Source of the DNA: Clitopilus passeckerianus
Lineage: Eukaryota > Basidiomycota > Agaricomycetes > Agaricales > Entolomataceae
Length of the DNA stretch: 64,000 nt
Reading direction: 5' to 3'
NCBI GenBank assembly: GCA_944990035.1
Contig: CALYLX010000142.1
Coordinates: 434,001 to 498,000, forward strand
Positions within the stretch are counted from its first letter, which is position 1. Each line of letters starts with the position of its first letter. Shown in pieces: positions 11,120 to 21,933 of the stretch. A model generated the notes under the pieces. The model saw only the letters and a program-made list of their open reading frames with translations, made no database searches and was not told the origin of the DNA. Made by a program: the position numbers and the translations under genes.

Positions 11120-13652
11120 TTAAAGCTTCTCCTTGTCTTCAACCTTCTGCGTCTCTATCGGCCTATCAGTTCCAATAGCAGTCAAATCTCCCGCTTCTTC
11201 GTCCATCTTATGGAAGAGAATATAAATGATGCCTGCCACGATGACACATGCCCCTCCGATGGCAACGAACGGCCAGATAAGGTTAGGGTCTCCAAAGGAC
11301 GGGGAAATGATCAGAACGAGGGCACTGGAGAGGGAGGACATGAATAGAACGATGGCGAAAATAAGACCTTTCATGCGTTGAGGGGCATGAGTATATGCAC
11401 TACAATATAATCAGCTTTACAGGTTGAAGCCAAATTCACACAGGGACTTACATCTCGTAGCAAGTGATATTCACAAACAACTCTGAAAGTGCAGAGAGGG
11501 AGTAGAGCGGCAGCTGGGACCAGACGCTGATCGGAGAGACGGTCGTTCCGAGTTTGCACTCTGTTGCGTGCCATCCGCAGGGTGAGGTCCTGTAGACCTG
11601 CCATTGGAGGATAGCTCCAACGGCCATCCCAAGTGCGGCGACGAGGTATCCTGCAACGACTCGCCTGATAGGTGAGAAGTTGATTCCGATTTTACGGAGG
11701 TAAGGGTAGATCTGGCCAGACCAGTGTTAGAGCCTTTATTCGTGAAAAGAAACCATGTCTCTAACTCACGCCGTAGTTCAGAACCGGGGCCAGGATGATA
11801 ATTGTGAGAGGGTTGAAGTTGGACAGAAGGTCATTTGGAGCACCGTTGGTGGTCATGCTACCTGCTTGACTCGTCTGGATGGTGCTCAAACCTCCGTCGG
11901 CCATGTAGAAGATGGGCAGGAAAGCGCTGGATGATCTCTCAGGTAAAAAGAGTAAGATAGAATAAAGGAAGCACATACAATAGTTTGCAAGCACGGAATG
12001 TACGCCTGATTTCGTCAACAAAGTCATCATCCCAAGTGACCCAACCAGTTCGCTTCTTCTTGAGACCACCGGAAGCCTCTATTTGACTCTGGACTTCGCG
12101 TCAACAAAGTTGACAAGCCAGATAGGCTAGAATAAGCTTACGGGTTTCGCAGTATTCCAAAAGTCGTCCCCACCCTTCTGCACTCCCTTGAGTCCACCAC
12201 GAGCGAGTACCACCTTTCCGACCTTGAATGTATCGTAAACCACGGATCCTTGAGGTGGTAACTTGACTAGGGCCTTGTAGGTAATGACAAGGCAGATGGG
12301 CATAAGAAGATAAATGATCAAGGGTACAAGATAGGCAAGCCAGAATCCAACACGTTTCTCGGCATCTAGAAGAGGCGATTAGACTTGCTTGGAGAGAACA
12401 GCAAGTCGAAGCTCTTACAGGTTGTACCAATCTTGAGGAAGGCGCCAACATTGATGGACCAATAGTAGATCTGTCATATGGCATAAGCTTTATTTCGGCT
12501 CAAAGGAGATGAGATTTAAAGTACCCACCAGTAGGATATTCTGAGTGGTGACGCCAGGGTCAAGAATGACTCGCTCTCCTGTCTTCAGAGTCGCCACACG
12601 TTGTGCAGAGATTGGTGCCTGGTCTGCCATCAATGGCGCAACACTGTAAAAAATGGCGAATAATGGTGAAAAATGGGCAATTCTGGCGAGCGTTCCTGAG
12701 ACTCACGAAGATTTGATCAACCCAGTACCGAGGGATAGAAGGAATATTGAAATAGCGAATGGAACGATAGCATGCCCTCCATGAATGATAGTAGGGAGAC
12801 CAGCTAGGGAAATTTGAGATCGTTGAAATTATGTCGCCATTGAAGGTCGTACCGACGAAAAGTATGATATGGGCAACAGCCCCGACAGCTGTGCCGACGC
12901 AGATGGTCTTATACTTCGAAGAAAGGTGGTGTTCAATTCCTCATACGGCTGAGTATCAGATGAGATTTACTTACACGGCCCCACTTTGTGTCAGCGAGAA
13001 TTCCACCGAGAATCTATCTTTTATTGGTAAAATGTCCCGATATTCGGACACAAATGAATGCTCACAGGGAATATATCTATTGTTTGCGTCAGTGAGACCG
13101 AGGAGGCGTAGACGTAAACAGACACTTACAAGCGAGAAAAGAAAACGTAGTAGTCAGGCCAGTCGCGGTCTTCAAGCCAAGGCCCAAGGCGCCTGGGGTC
13201 AGTTGAGTTCCAACCGGTGTCGCTCCCGCCCCGTTTCCGCCCTTAGGCAACGGTCGCTGAACAAAGTTGTTGAAAACTGTCAAGATATTAGACTAACAGA
13301 CCAAGCTCATGTACTTGAAAGCTCACTTCCGGTGCAACCATAGTAGCTCGCACGTTCCGCTATTCTATTATCAGCGGTCTACATCCCCTGGCAGCCGGAC
13401 GGGACTCACCAAACTCGACGAAGGCAATCATGTAGGCCGGCCATGGAACGTGGGCGGAGACGAGCCTCAGCGTTGCTCGCTCTTCGTCCGTGGGCAAGCG
13501 ATTCTCAACGTGAAGCTCATCGACGAGAACCTCCTCGGAGACACCATCCTTCTCTTGAGAGACCTTTTCCTTGGTGTCGACCGAACTTCTCTCTGTTGTA
13601 TGGTGAGTTCGGGCGTAGAGAGAGATAAAGTAGAGCGCCTGCCTGTAGCCAT
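11120..13652 (-). CDS. POT/PTR-family proton-coupled peptide transporter, copy 1
   Basis: Peptide transporters of this family import di- and tripeptides with protons across the plasma membrane. The polar N-terminus (MATERSSVDTKEKV..., then TDEERATLRLVSAHVPWPAY) leads into the first helix with a VEFGER-type motif. Further blocks are GLKTATGLTTTFSFLA, WGRYKTI, LGTGLIKSSVAPLMADQ, TQNILLIYYWSINVGAF, GFWLAYLVPLIIYL, AFLPIFYMADGGLSTIQTSQ, NDLLSNFNPLTIIILAPVLN, FSPIRRVVAGYLVAALGMA and QLPLYSLSALSELFVNITCYE. The final helices end in an acidic tail at the TAA 11120-11122. Length about 600 residues, the usual 12 helices. The first exon is only ATGGCTACAG, and the intron after it starts with GC (13641-13642); the neighbour copy has GT there. 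Exon structure matches copy 2, so this is a tandem duplicate. Peptide specificity cannot be read from the sequence. Confidence 0.92.
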
Positions 13653-14252
13653 GGCTTATCCCAAGCAAGAAGCTGAACTGTCCAATTGCTTCCTTCCCAT
13701 TATATAGTGCATGGCCCAGCTTTTGCACCGATAAACTCGAACGGGAGTAAAAAAAGCTTATCTTGCGTTATAGAATGTGCCCATGGTGTGATACTGTCAT
13801 GGGGTGAGAAATGATGCTTCTCTGCCATACCCCTTCGCGAGATTGATAGAAGGAATGATCAGGCATAAGAAGCCCTAAAAGAGTGGCTTCTCTCCCAGGA
13901 GTCCAATTCACAGCTCTACCGATCAGCCGTTAGTGACCGAATAAACGGTAATCCTAGCACGCTCAGCTCGAGATATACAACGAGATATACAAAGTCTGAG
14001 AGAGCAAAGAGGGCCACAAGAGACTGGACCCGGGCAGACAACTGAATGGTATCCTGATCACCGCCTGTCCGGGATACCCCTGTTGGCATACTCGGACCTT
14101 TCTGTAGACATACTCAGCTCGCTTGGCGGTAAATCTTGCATGGTACAAAACTTGGTGGCTCACATATCTGATCTGAAGTGTTGCTGAAGTTGGTGTTTAT
14201 TTCCCTCGTGTCACATACAGCATATCCGTATTCATCGTAATGATGATTGAAT
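13653..14252. other. Spacer between the POT transporter genes
   Basis: No gene recognised. A short direct repeat, CGAGATATACAA twice in tandem, lies at about 13969-13992. The rest holds the 5' flank of copy 1 and the 3' flank of copy 2. Confidence 0.4.
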
Positions 14253-16783
14253 TCAAAGTTTCTCCTTATCTTCAACCTTCTGTTCCTCCATTGGTCTATC
14301 CGTTCCGATTGCAACCAATTCCACTGCTTGTTCGTCCATCTCGTGGAATAGCACCCAAACGAGGATAGCCACAATGACGCAAACACCTCCAATGGCAACA
14401 AAAGGCCAGATGAGATTGGGGTCCGCGAAAGATGGTGAGATGATCAGAGTAAGAGCAGTTGAGAGAGATGACATGAACAAAACAATGGAGAAAACGAGGC
14501 TCTTCATGCGCAGAGGTGAATGAGTATACGCCCTGCGATGGAGTCATCAGTCTCAATGTCGGTAAAAAATACGAGTTGAATTTTGCTTACAGCTCGTAGG
14601 TGGTGATAATCACGAATAGCTCGCCGAGCGCCAAAAGGGTGTAAACGGGAAGTTGCACCCAAACGTTGATTGGAGAAACGGTAGTTCCAATCGTGCAAGT
14701 CGACGCATACCATCCGCATGGAGAGGTCCGATAGACCTGCCATTGGAGAATAGCGTTGATTGCCATAGCAAGTGCCGCTACGAGGTATCCTGCCGAAATA
14801 CGTCGGATAGGAGAGAAGTTTATGCCGGCTTTGCGAAGGTATGGGTAAACCTGACGGTTGGAGCGCCGGGGTCAGCCTCTTTAGAAACATGATATGGGAC
14901 CCGTATCCGACTTACAACGTAGTTGAGTATTGGAGCCAGTACAAGGATAGTCAGAGCGTTGAAGTTACCCACAACGTCGTTCGGAGCCCCGTTAGTCGTT
15001 AAGCTTGCCGCTTGAGTGTATTGTATGGTACCCAGACCGCCATCTGCCATGAAGAAGATGGGCAGGAAAGCGCTTGGGAACCCTTTTAGACTTAATTCTG
15101 AACCGCGGAAAGTAGAACGTACAAGACTTTGCAAGCACGGAAGGTCCGCCTAATCTCGTCAACAAAGGCGTCATCCCAATTAACCCAGCCTGGTCGCTTG
15201 TCAGGTCCACCAGAGGCAGCTATATGACTCTGCGTTGTCCGTAAGCCAAAGAGGTCGTTACTAACGAGATACCTTTGAAATTCTTACAGGTTTGGCTGCG
15301 TCCCAAAAGTCATCGCCACCCTTCCACACGCCCTTTAGTCCACCAGACTTGACCAGAACCTTACACACTTTCCACGCATCGTACACCACAGAACCTTGAG
15401 GTGGCAACTTGACAAGGGCTTTGTAGGTGATGATAAGGCTGATCGGCACCAGCAGATAGATGATGAGAGGCACGAGCCAGGCCAGCCAGAATCCGATTCG
15501 TTTCTCGGCATCTAAAGAACATAATAAATTACACTGCGCAATTCCTGAGTTGAGACTGCTCACAGGTAGTACCAATCGTCAAGAAGGCACCGACGTTGAT
15601 GGCCCAGTAGTAGATCTGGTGATATAAGTATCTCAGTGTTCATGTCCTACAATGATGCAGCACCCACCAGCAGGATATTCTGAGTCGTGACGCCAGGATC
15701 AAGAATGACACGTTCCCCTGTCTTTAACGTTATAACCCGTTGTGCAGTGACAGGTACTTGGTCCGCCATCAAGGGTGCGACTCTGCGTAAAGGTGGCAGA
15801 ATTAGTGAACCAAACTTCCAAGTCTGATAAGAATCCGGTTTAAACTTACGAAACTTTGATCATTCCAGCTCCGGCCGACAAAATAAGCAATGAAATGGCG
15901 AAGGGAATGATAGCATGTCCTCCTTGAATGATGGAAGGTAGACCAGCTGGGAGAAGATGAGCTCGTAGTAGGTGTTCTACATTGGAGCACATACCAACGA
16001 GAAGAACGATATGTGCAACAGCGCCTATAGCTGTACCAATGCAAATCGTCTTATACTGAAATGGACGTCAGAATGATACTGACCAGTTGGACGAAACATG
16101 AAAACTCACCCGGCCCCATTTCGTGTCAGCTAGAATTCCACCGAAGATCTGTTTTCATGAGCAAAGAGTCTACGATTAGAGGTGAAGGCAGATTTACAGG
16201 GAAGATATCTGCGCGGCCGTGAGCAGATAGAAGCAAACGAGTCTGAGAATGAACGCACAAGCAAGGAAGGAAAATGTGACCGTTATAGCGGTGGCGGTCT
16301 TCAGTCCCAAACCCAAGGCCCCTGGAGTAAGCTGAGAACCAGCAGGCGTAGCCCCTGCCCCATTTCCACCCTTAGGCAATGGTCTCTGAATGTAATTGTT
16401 GAAGACTACGATCACAATTAGCTCCGTAGATCAGTATCAAGCACATGCGAAGACTCACCTCCAGTGCTCCCGTAGTAGCTTGCACGTTCGGCTGTGCTCT
16501 CGTCAGTGGGGTGCCTCCAGGAGTGATGAGTACTCACCGAACTCTGTCAAGGCAATCATATAAGCCGGCCAGGGGACACGAGCAGCAACGAGCCTCAGAG
16601 TCGCCCGCTCCTCATCCGTAGGCAATCGATTCTCCTGCTGGGTATCATCGACGATGGCCTTTTCGGAGACCACATCGCCGTCATGAGAAATCTTCTCCTT
16701 GGTGTCATCCGACGTCCTCTCTGTGCTACTGCATCAAGATCATGAACATCGGGACAGAAAGTCGAGCTCTCACCTGTAGCCAT
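14253..16783 (-). CDS. POT/PTR-family proton-coupled peptide transporter, copy 2
   Basis: The ATG at 16781-16783 opens a 10-base first exon followed by a GT-AG intron. The spliced start reads MATERTSDDTKEKISHD, then TDEERATLRLVAARVPWPAY. Diagnostic segments are LPKGGNGAGATPAGSQLTPG, GLKTATAITVTFSFLACAF, LPSIIQGGHAIIPFAISLLI, MADQVPVTAQRVITLK, NVGAFLTIGTT, FLPIFFMADGGLGTIQYTQA and NVVGNFNALTILVLAPILNY. The end is GTDRPMEEQKVEDKEKL at the TAA 14253-14255. The C-terminal tail is nearly identical to copy 1 while extramembrane loops differ, for example in the charged loop after the sixth helix. Intact frame and full length (about 600 residues) argue for a working paralogue. With copy 1 and the secreted S28 peptidase downstream it could form a local peptide-scavenging set, which is inference. 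Confidence 0.92.
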
Positions 16784-17829
16784 GGCTGATTCGAGAAAAG
16801 GAAATCGTCGCGGTATCCGATAGCCCTGGAGCGTTATCCGTTATATACCCAGTGTCTCTGCCAGGAATAGTCGGCAATGGAAGCAATTTGGGGAAATTTG
16901 CCTCAGGTTATTTGCGCCATGCCCGTGGTGCCGTTTGGTCATGGGATTGGTGATTGGCGCTTCTTTAGCCAATGTGGCCCCTCAAAAATGATAGGCAAGT
17001 GATTGCATTTCGGAAACTTAGGGTGCCGATTGAGATGGTACTTGTTCCCCGATTGTTTGAATTCATTCGGCCATCGTCTGTGGTGGTGACCGGAGTAGGT
17101 CTATCTTGAAAACAGGCGTGAGTTAGCCATGATCTGTGAGATGAGCAGAGACAGCGAACATTCAATTGCACCATAACTGCCGACTGGCTCGGGTAGCCAA
17201 GATTCTGCGCGTGGCGTACGCATATCAAGTGTCCATGTGCATTGCCCGACAGTGGCGGGAAATTCTCCACCCATTACATGATATTTGGCAGCATTGACCA
17301 GTAGGGCGCCCATGTTCTTATCTTCTCACCTCTTTGAGCCCTGCTTGACCCTGCGTGATAAACGGAATGATGGAATGGCATCTTCCCAACGGCCCGGGTC
17401 ATGGAAGGAACTCAAAGGCCAGAAAGTCGAGAGGTCTGCTTTCTGATCAGTTGACATCCATCTTCGAGTTCCTTGGGGCTTGCCTTTTCTGATTATTACA
17501 ATACGAATGGCGATAGGCAGGAAGGGCTGCATGAGAGTCCGGAGTAGTACTGTGCTTCCTTGATGCCATCGTGTGCTTCAATTGACAAGAATCCCAGCCT
17601 CCAAAGTCTGAAATGCCTTTTCAGCAGCATTCAAAGTTCCAAGGCAGCTGCGCCATTTGAGAGTCTGAAGATCTGCAAGCTGTGCTGACTTCAAGTCGTC
17701 GTGGTACGAAAAAGAAGACTGCGAACCAAAAATAGAACGTGGCAATTCGGCGCGTCCATATGGCACGATCACGTGATCACGCAGTTACAGCATTCGATCC
17801 ATGATTGCCCATATGCTTCAACCTGGACG
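16784..17829. other. Divergent promoter region, POT copy 2 and S28 peptidase
   Basis: No gene or known element was seen in this stretch of about 1 kb. It is the common upstream region for a peptide transporter and a secreted peptidase transcribed away from each other. That arrangement could allow joint regulation by nitrogen or peptide signals, but I could not pick out binding sites with confidence. Confidence 0.4.
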
Positions 17830-17836
17830 TATATAA
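17830..17836 (+). promoter_or_regulatory. TATA box of the S28 peptidase gene
   Basis: TATATAA lies 52 bp upstream of the ATG at 17888, the expected distance for a fungal core promoter with a short leader. The start codon context is CCAAAATGA. No other TATA-like string is as well placed. Confidence 0.55.
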
Positions 17837-17887
17837 CAACGAGCAAGCGCATAACAGTTGGTAGAGTTGAATTTCTCAAGAACCAAA

Positions 17888-20053
17888 ATGAAGTTCATCT
17901 ACGGAGGTCTATTGGCCTACGTTCTCCTCTCTACCTCTGTCAATGCCGCGACCTCGAATACGTTGCAAGTCCTTGGACCCCAAGGGGTAAACCTCCAGAA
18001 ACTACGGGGGGCTCGTGCGTCTGAATCTGCTAGCTTACATCTTAGAAAACAGTCTTATGGATCCTTCGTTGTTCAAGATCCTGCTTCTAATGCGGTCCGA
18101 GCTATGGCTAGGGCAGAAGGTGACTATCCCGAACGCTGGTTCGAGCAGCCGTTGGACCATTTCAACAAGTCCAGCACTGCGACGTTCAAGCAGCGTTATT
18201 GGGTCAATGCCAAGCACTACAAGCCTAGGCCTGGTGCTCCTGTCATTGTCCTGGACGGTGGAGAGACGAGTGGAACTGTAAGTCTACCCGAACTCAGTTC
18301 AGATAAAAATCGGGCTCACTCACCGTATGGAACAGGACCGTCTCGGCTATCTGGACACTGGAATCGTGGATATCCTAGCAAAGGCCACTGGAGGTGTTGG
18401 TGTTGTCCTCGAACACCGATACTACGGTTGGTTCATCTCTTCTTCCTGAAGACCGCCCTCTGATAGAAATGCAACAGGCACTTCTATCCCAGTTCCTGAC
18501 TTCAGCACCGACAACCTGAGGTATTTCGTCTGACTATTTCCCAACCCGTCTCAAACTCAGCCCGCTCTCAGGTGGTTGGACAATGACCAAGCTGCCGCTG
18601 ACAGCGCCAACTTCATGGCCAAGATCAAGTTCGATGGCATTTCCGAGGACCTCACCGCTCCCAGCCATCCTTGGATCTACTACGGTGGTTCTTACGCTGG
18701 TGCACGCGCAGCACACATGGCCGTTCTCTATCCTGAACTTACATACGGCGCCATTGCTTCCAGTGGTACGCAACCAATCTTCCTGTCACTGAGCCGAATA
18801 CGTACTAACTCGGCCCCAAGCCGTCACCCATGCTGCCTTGTCAAACTGGGAGTACATGGAAGTCATCCGTCGGTATGCTCCCAAGGATTGCTCAGCTGCT
18901 CTTCAAGGAGGCATCGAGGTCATTGACCACTTGCTCGACAACAAGAGGACCAACCCCGTTATTAGGGGATTGTTCAACTTGACGGGTCTCGCTCATGATG
19001 ATGATTTCGCTTCCATCATCGAGGTTCGTTCCTCTCAATTCCTTCTCTTTGCCACGAAGGCTGACGAGCACGAACTATAGAGTCCCTTGGAATACTGGCA
19101 GTCCAAAGTCTGGGGTGAATTCAACGACCCCACGTTCGACCAATTCTGCGTCGACCTCGTCAAGCCCGTCGGCCTCTCTACCCAAACCTCCAAACTTCCC
19201 TTCGGCCATGCTAAACGCCAAGTCAAGATTGCCAAGGATGTCAGCGTGGATTACTCCATCGTGAACTATGCTACTTGGGTGAAGGAGGTATGAGCCCAAT
19301 CTTCCTTTTCCCCATAATCTATAAGCGCTAACTTCGTTGGAATTACGTAGAACGTCGTATCAACTTGCAAATCCACCCAAGAAGAGTGCTTCGGTACTTA
19401 CAACGACGCTGCATACCAGGACACTGGCCTTGACCAAGACTGGCGTCTCTGGCTATTCCAAGTCTGCACACAGTGGGGTTACTACACCGTACGTTCTCCT
19501 TCCCTCTTTCCCCTCTCCTCATCCCTCCTGCATTATCTCTAACCTCAGCTCCTCCTCTAGACCGCCCCGCCCGACCCCAAATACCCCCGCATCATCTCCC
19601 GCCGCCTCACCCTGGAATACGAGTCCAAGATCTGCAAACAAGCCTACCCTCCCGGCAAATACTTCACTGTGCCCAACACGCCTAACTTGACTGCTGTCAA
19701 CTCGCTTGGTGACTTTGGGCTTGCTAGGGATAGGTTGGCGTTTATTGATGGCGAAGGTCAGTACAGATTTCCTCAACCGCCTTGTTGATTAAAAGGCCAA
19801 TGCTGATTGGTTTCTTTCTCCACGTATAGTTGACCCATGGCGCCCAGACACCCCTCACAGCCAATTCTACGCCAAGCCCCGCAAAGACACCACCTTGCGT
19901 CCATTCAAGCTGATCCCTGGCGCCGTGCACCATTGGGACGAGTGGGGTTTGGCCAACTTCACTGCTGAGCCGCCTGAGATTCAGAAGATTCATAAGGAGA
20001 TGATTGGGTTTGTTACGGCGTGGTTGAAGGATTGGAAGGCTCCGAAGGCGTAG
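17888..20053 (+). CDS. Secreted serine carboxypeptidase, S28 (prolyl) family
   Basis: S28 peptidases cleave after proline, either at the C-terminus or as N-terminal dipeptides. A signal peptide (MKFIYGGLLAYVLLSTSVNA) starts the frame. Family blocks follow: PERWFEQPLDHFN, TFKQRYWVN, APVIVLDGGETSGT, GVGVVLEHRYYG, LRWLDNDQAAADSANFM and SHPWIYYGGSYAGARAAHMA. The catalytic Ser codon in GGSYAG is at 18690-18692. The charge-relay Asp region is FIDGEVDPWRPD and the His region GAVHHWDEWG. The frame ends KDWKAPKA at the TAG 20051-20053. About eight introns, roughly 540 residues, full length for the family. Carboxypeptidase versus dipeptidyl-peptidase activity cannot be told from sequence alone. It faces the POT transporter pair across a shared promoter region. 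Confidence 0.9.
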
Positions 20054-20293
20054 GTGTAGGTGTAGTTGTGTTAGGAGTATTTAGTCGTATATTTTTGCTT
20101 GGATTTATGAGGTTTATAAATCGATAATTCTTGAAGAAATTACAGGCAGAATAAGCGGAGGTAAATTCGCGGCCCGATATCTCCGCCCGATTTTTCGTCA
20201 TCCCAGTTACCCGAGTTACCCGGTTCACTTGAGCCTCTACCATCTACATCCTCATCTTGTCTTCACTGTCCTTGACCTTACTTTCTCGCCACG

Positions 20294-21765
20294 ATGGTAC
20301 ACTTCACAGAGCTCCCACCCGAACTTATCGAATACATTCTACTCTTCCTCGACCCACTCGACGTCTCCCGCTTATCCCAATCCTCCCGCTTGTTCAACCA
20401 ACTGGTGTACAACCCATCCCAAACCTCCCTCTGGTTGAAACTCTACCTCCACCAAGGGTACGACGATCCAGCCCACTGCATAACCCCCCTCGGTCAGCCC
20501 CTCAACGCCTCCCTCATCGATTTCAGAAGTCGGTTGCAGAGGGTCATCCGGGCCCGAACAATCCTCTGGAGCCCCAGGCTATGTAAAGTAGACGAAAGGA
20601 AAACAGTGCTAGGGACGTTATTAGAGCTGGTGATAGAAACGATCCCACTGAAGAAACCAAGCGATATATCATGTAGCCTTCTCTGGGGGTACGCTCTTCT
20701 CCAAACCAGCACTTTCATCGACGATATGGAATCACCTGCCCTCTCTCCTCCTTTGGATAAGGAGGAAACTCAGCTTTTGGCGAGGCTACACACCCTCTTC
20801 GGGTTGACGGATAAAGATAAAACCAGAGAATCTCGTACGAAATCCCGAGCCTACGTCTACGATATGCGGAGGTACAACCCCCTCACTGCCTGGGGACCCT
20901 TTTCGTCTGGGGGGAGGGTGAATTGGGTACACGTGCAGGCGGTGCATCATATTGTGCTTATGCATGTTATGGATATGAGGGAGGAGAGCGGAGTGCAGGA
21001 TTTGGAGACGAGGTTGGAGGTCGTGCCGATGAGTTTGCCGTATACGCAGTTGGCTGTGCCTGTGATTGGCTCGGGGGAGGAGGAGAAGGGTGAAGGTGAT
21101 AGCGAAGCAGAGGAGAAGAGGAAGGAGGAAGAGGAAGAGATGAGGAGAGCGATCAAGGAGGATTGGGCGGGTGTTGCTGGGGATTGGAGGATCTCGTTTT
21201 GTTTTTGTGATCACCGGGAGTTAATCAGTAGGTCCCCCTCCTCCTCTCCACACATCTATAACTCATGTGGAACGTATCATAGAATACAACGAATCCGCCA
21301 CGACCCCAGATGGCGACTTGGATATCTCGATATTCGAAGATTCAGAATTCGGCGAAGTGTTTCGGTCGTTGGACGTTACACTTCATGTAACAGGATCCAT
21401 ACCTGACCCGCAAAACCCGTGGCAGCCTGTGATACAATTTACTGGTGTTCTCTCGCAGGGCTCGAGCACGATGAGCGGGAAGGTTAAGATGACGCCTGAT
21501 GGGCAGGTTCACTGGGATTTTGTAGGTGTCAACTCTCTCTGTGTCGTAACTCTGACTGATGTTGACCCATGAACAGTTCTCAGGCGAACAAGGACATGCA
21601 ATCTGGTCCTCTAACGGGATCCATGTTGGTGGACTGCGTTCATCGTTTGGTATTCTCGGAACTTGGACAACTGTGTTTCATGATATAGAAGATCCTGTTG
21701 GACCGTTTTGGATGAGGAAACGAGGACTTCATGAGGGTATTCTTATGGATCATGTATCCCACTAG
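20294..21765 (+). CDS. F-box protein
   Basis: The N-terminus is a typical F-box (FTELPPELIEYILLFLDPLD, then VSRLSQSSRLFNQLV and SLWLKLYLHQGY, residues about 3-55). The F-box binds Skp1 and recruits a substrate to an SCF ubiquitin ligase. The remainder, about 410 residues, is a globular region I do not recognise, with one very acidic Glu/Lys-rich stretch (about residues 255-285). Two introns are inferred: one after the WRISFCFCDHRELI segment (about 21229) and one after VHWDF (about 21521). The last exon reads FSGEQGHAIWSSNGIHVGG to the TAG at 21763-21765. The C-terminal half (WQPVIQFTGVL, GKVKMTPDGQVHWDF, IWSSNGIHVGG) recalls fungal F-box proteins with a beta-rich tail. The substrate is unknown. 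Confidence 0.8.
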
Positions 21766-21839
21766 TTATACACACTTGAATACTGCAGATAGACTTGTAA
21801 GTAGATAAAAGGCTTGAGCGTAACTGCGGCGTGACGCAA

Positions 21840-21900
21840 CCGTTATCCCCGCTTCAGGCCCAGCCTGGTCCAAGTGTCGTGTGTTCGAACCACAACCACC
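21840..21900 (+). other. tRNA-like relic in the leader of the Bbc1-like gene
   Basis: The stretch contains GCTTCAGG, then GGTCCAAGTGTCGTGTG and TTCGAACCACA. It resembles the anticodon loop, variable arm and T arm (box B at 21882-21892) of a long-variable-arm tRNA such as tRNA-Leu. I could not pair a good acceptor stem (the 3' side would be CCACCAC) or find a convincing box A. It is more likely a relic or a chance match than a working tRNA. It ends 34 bp before the start codon of the next gene. Confidence 0.25.
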
Positions 21901-21933
21901 ACCAATTCTTTTCCATAACACACACCCTAACCA

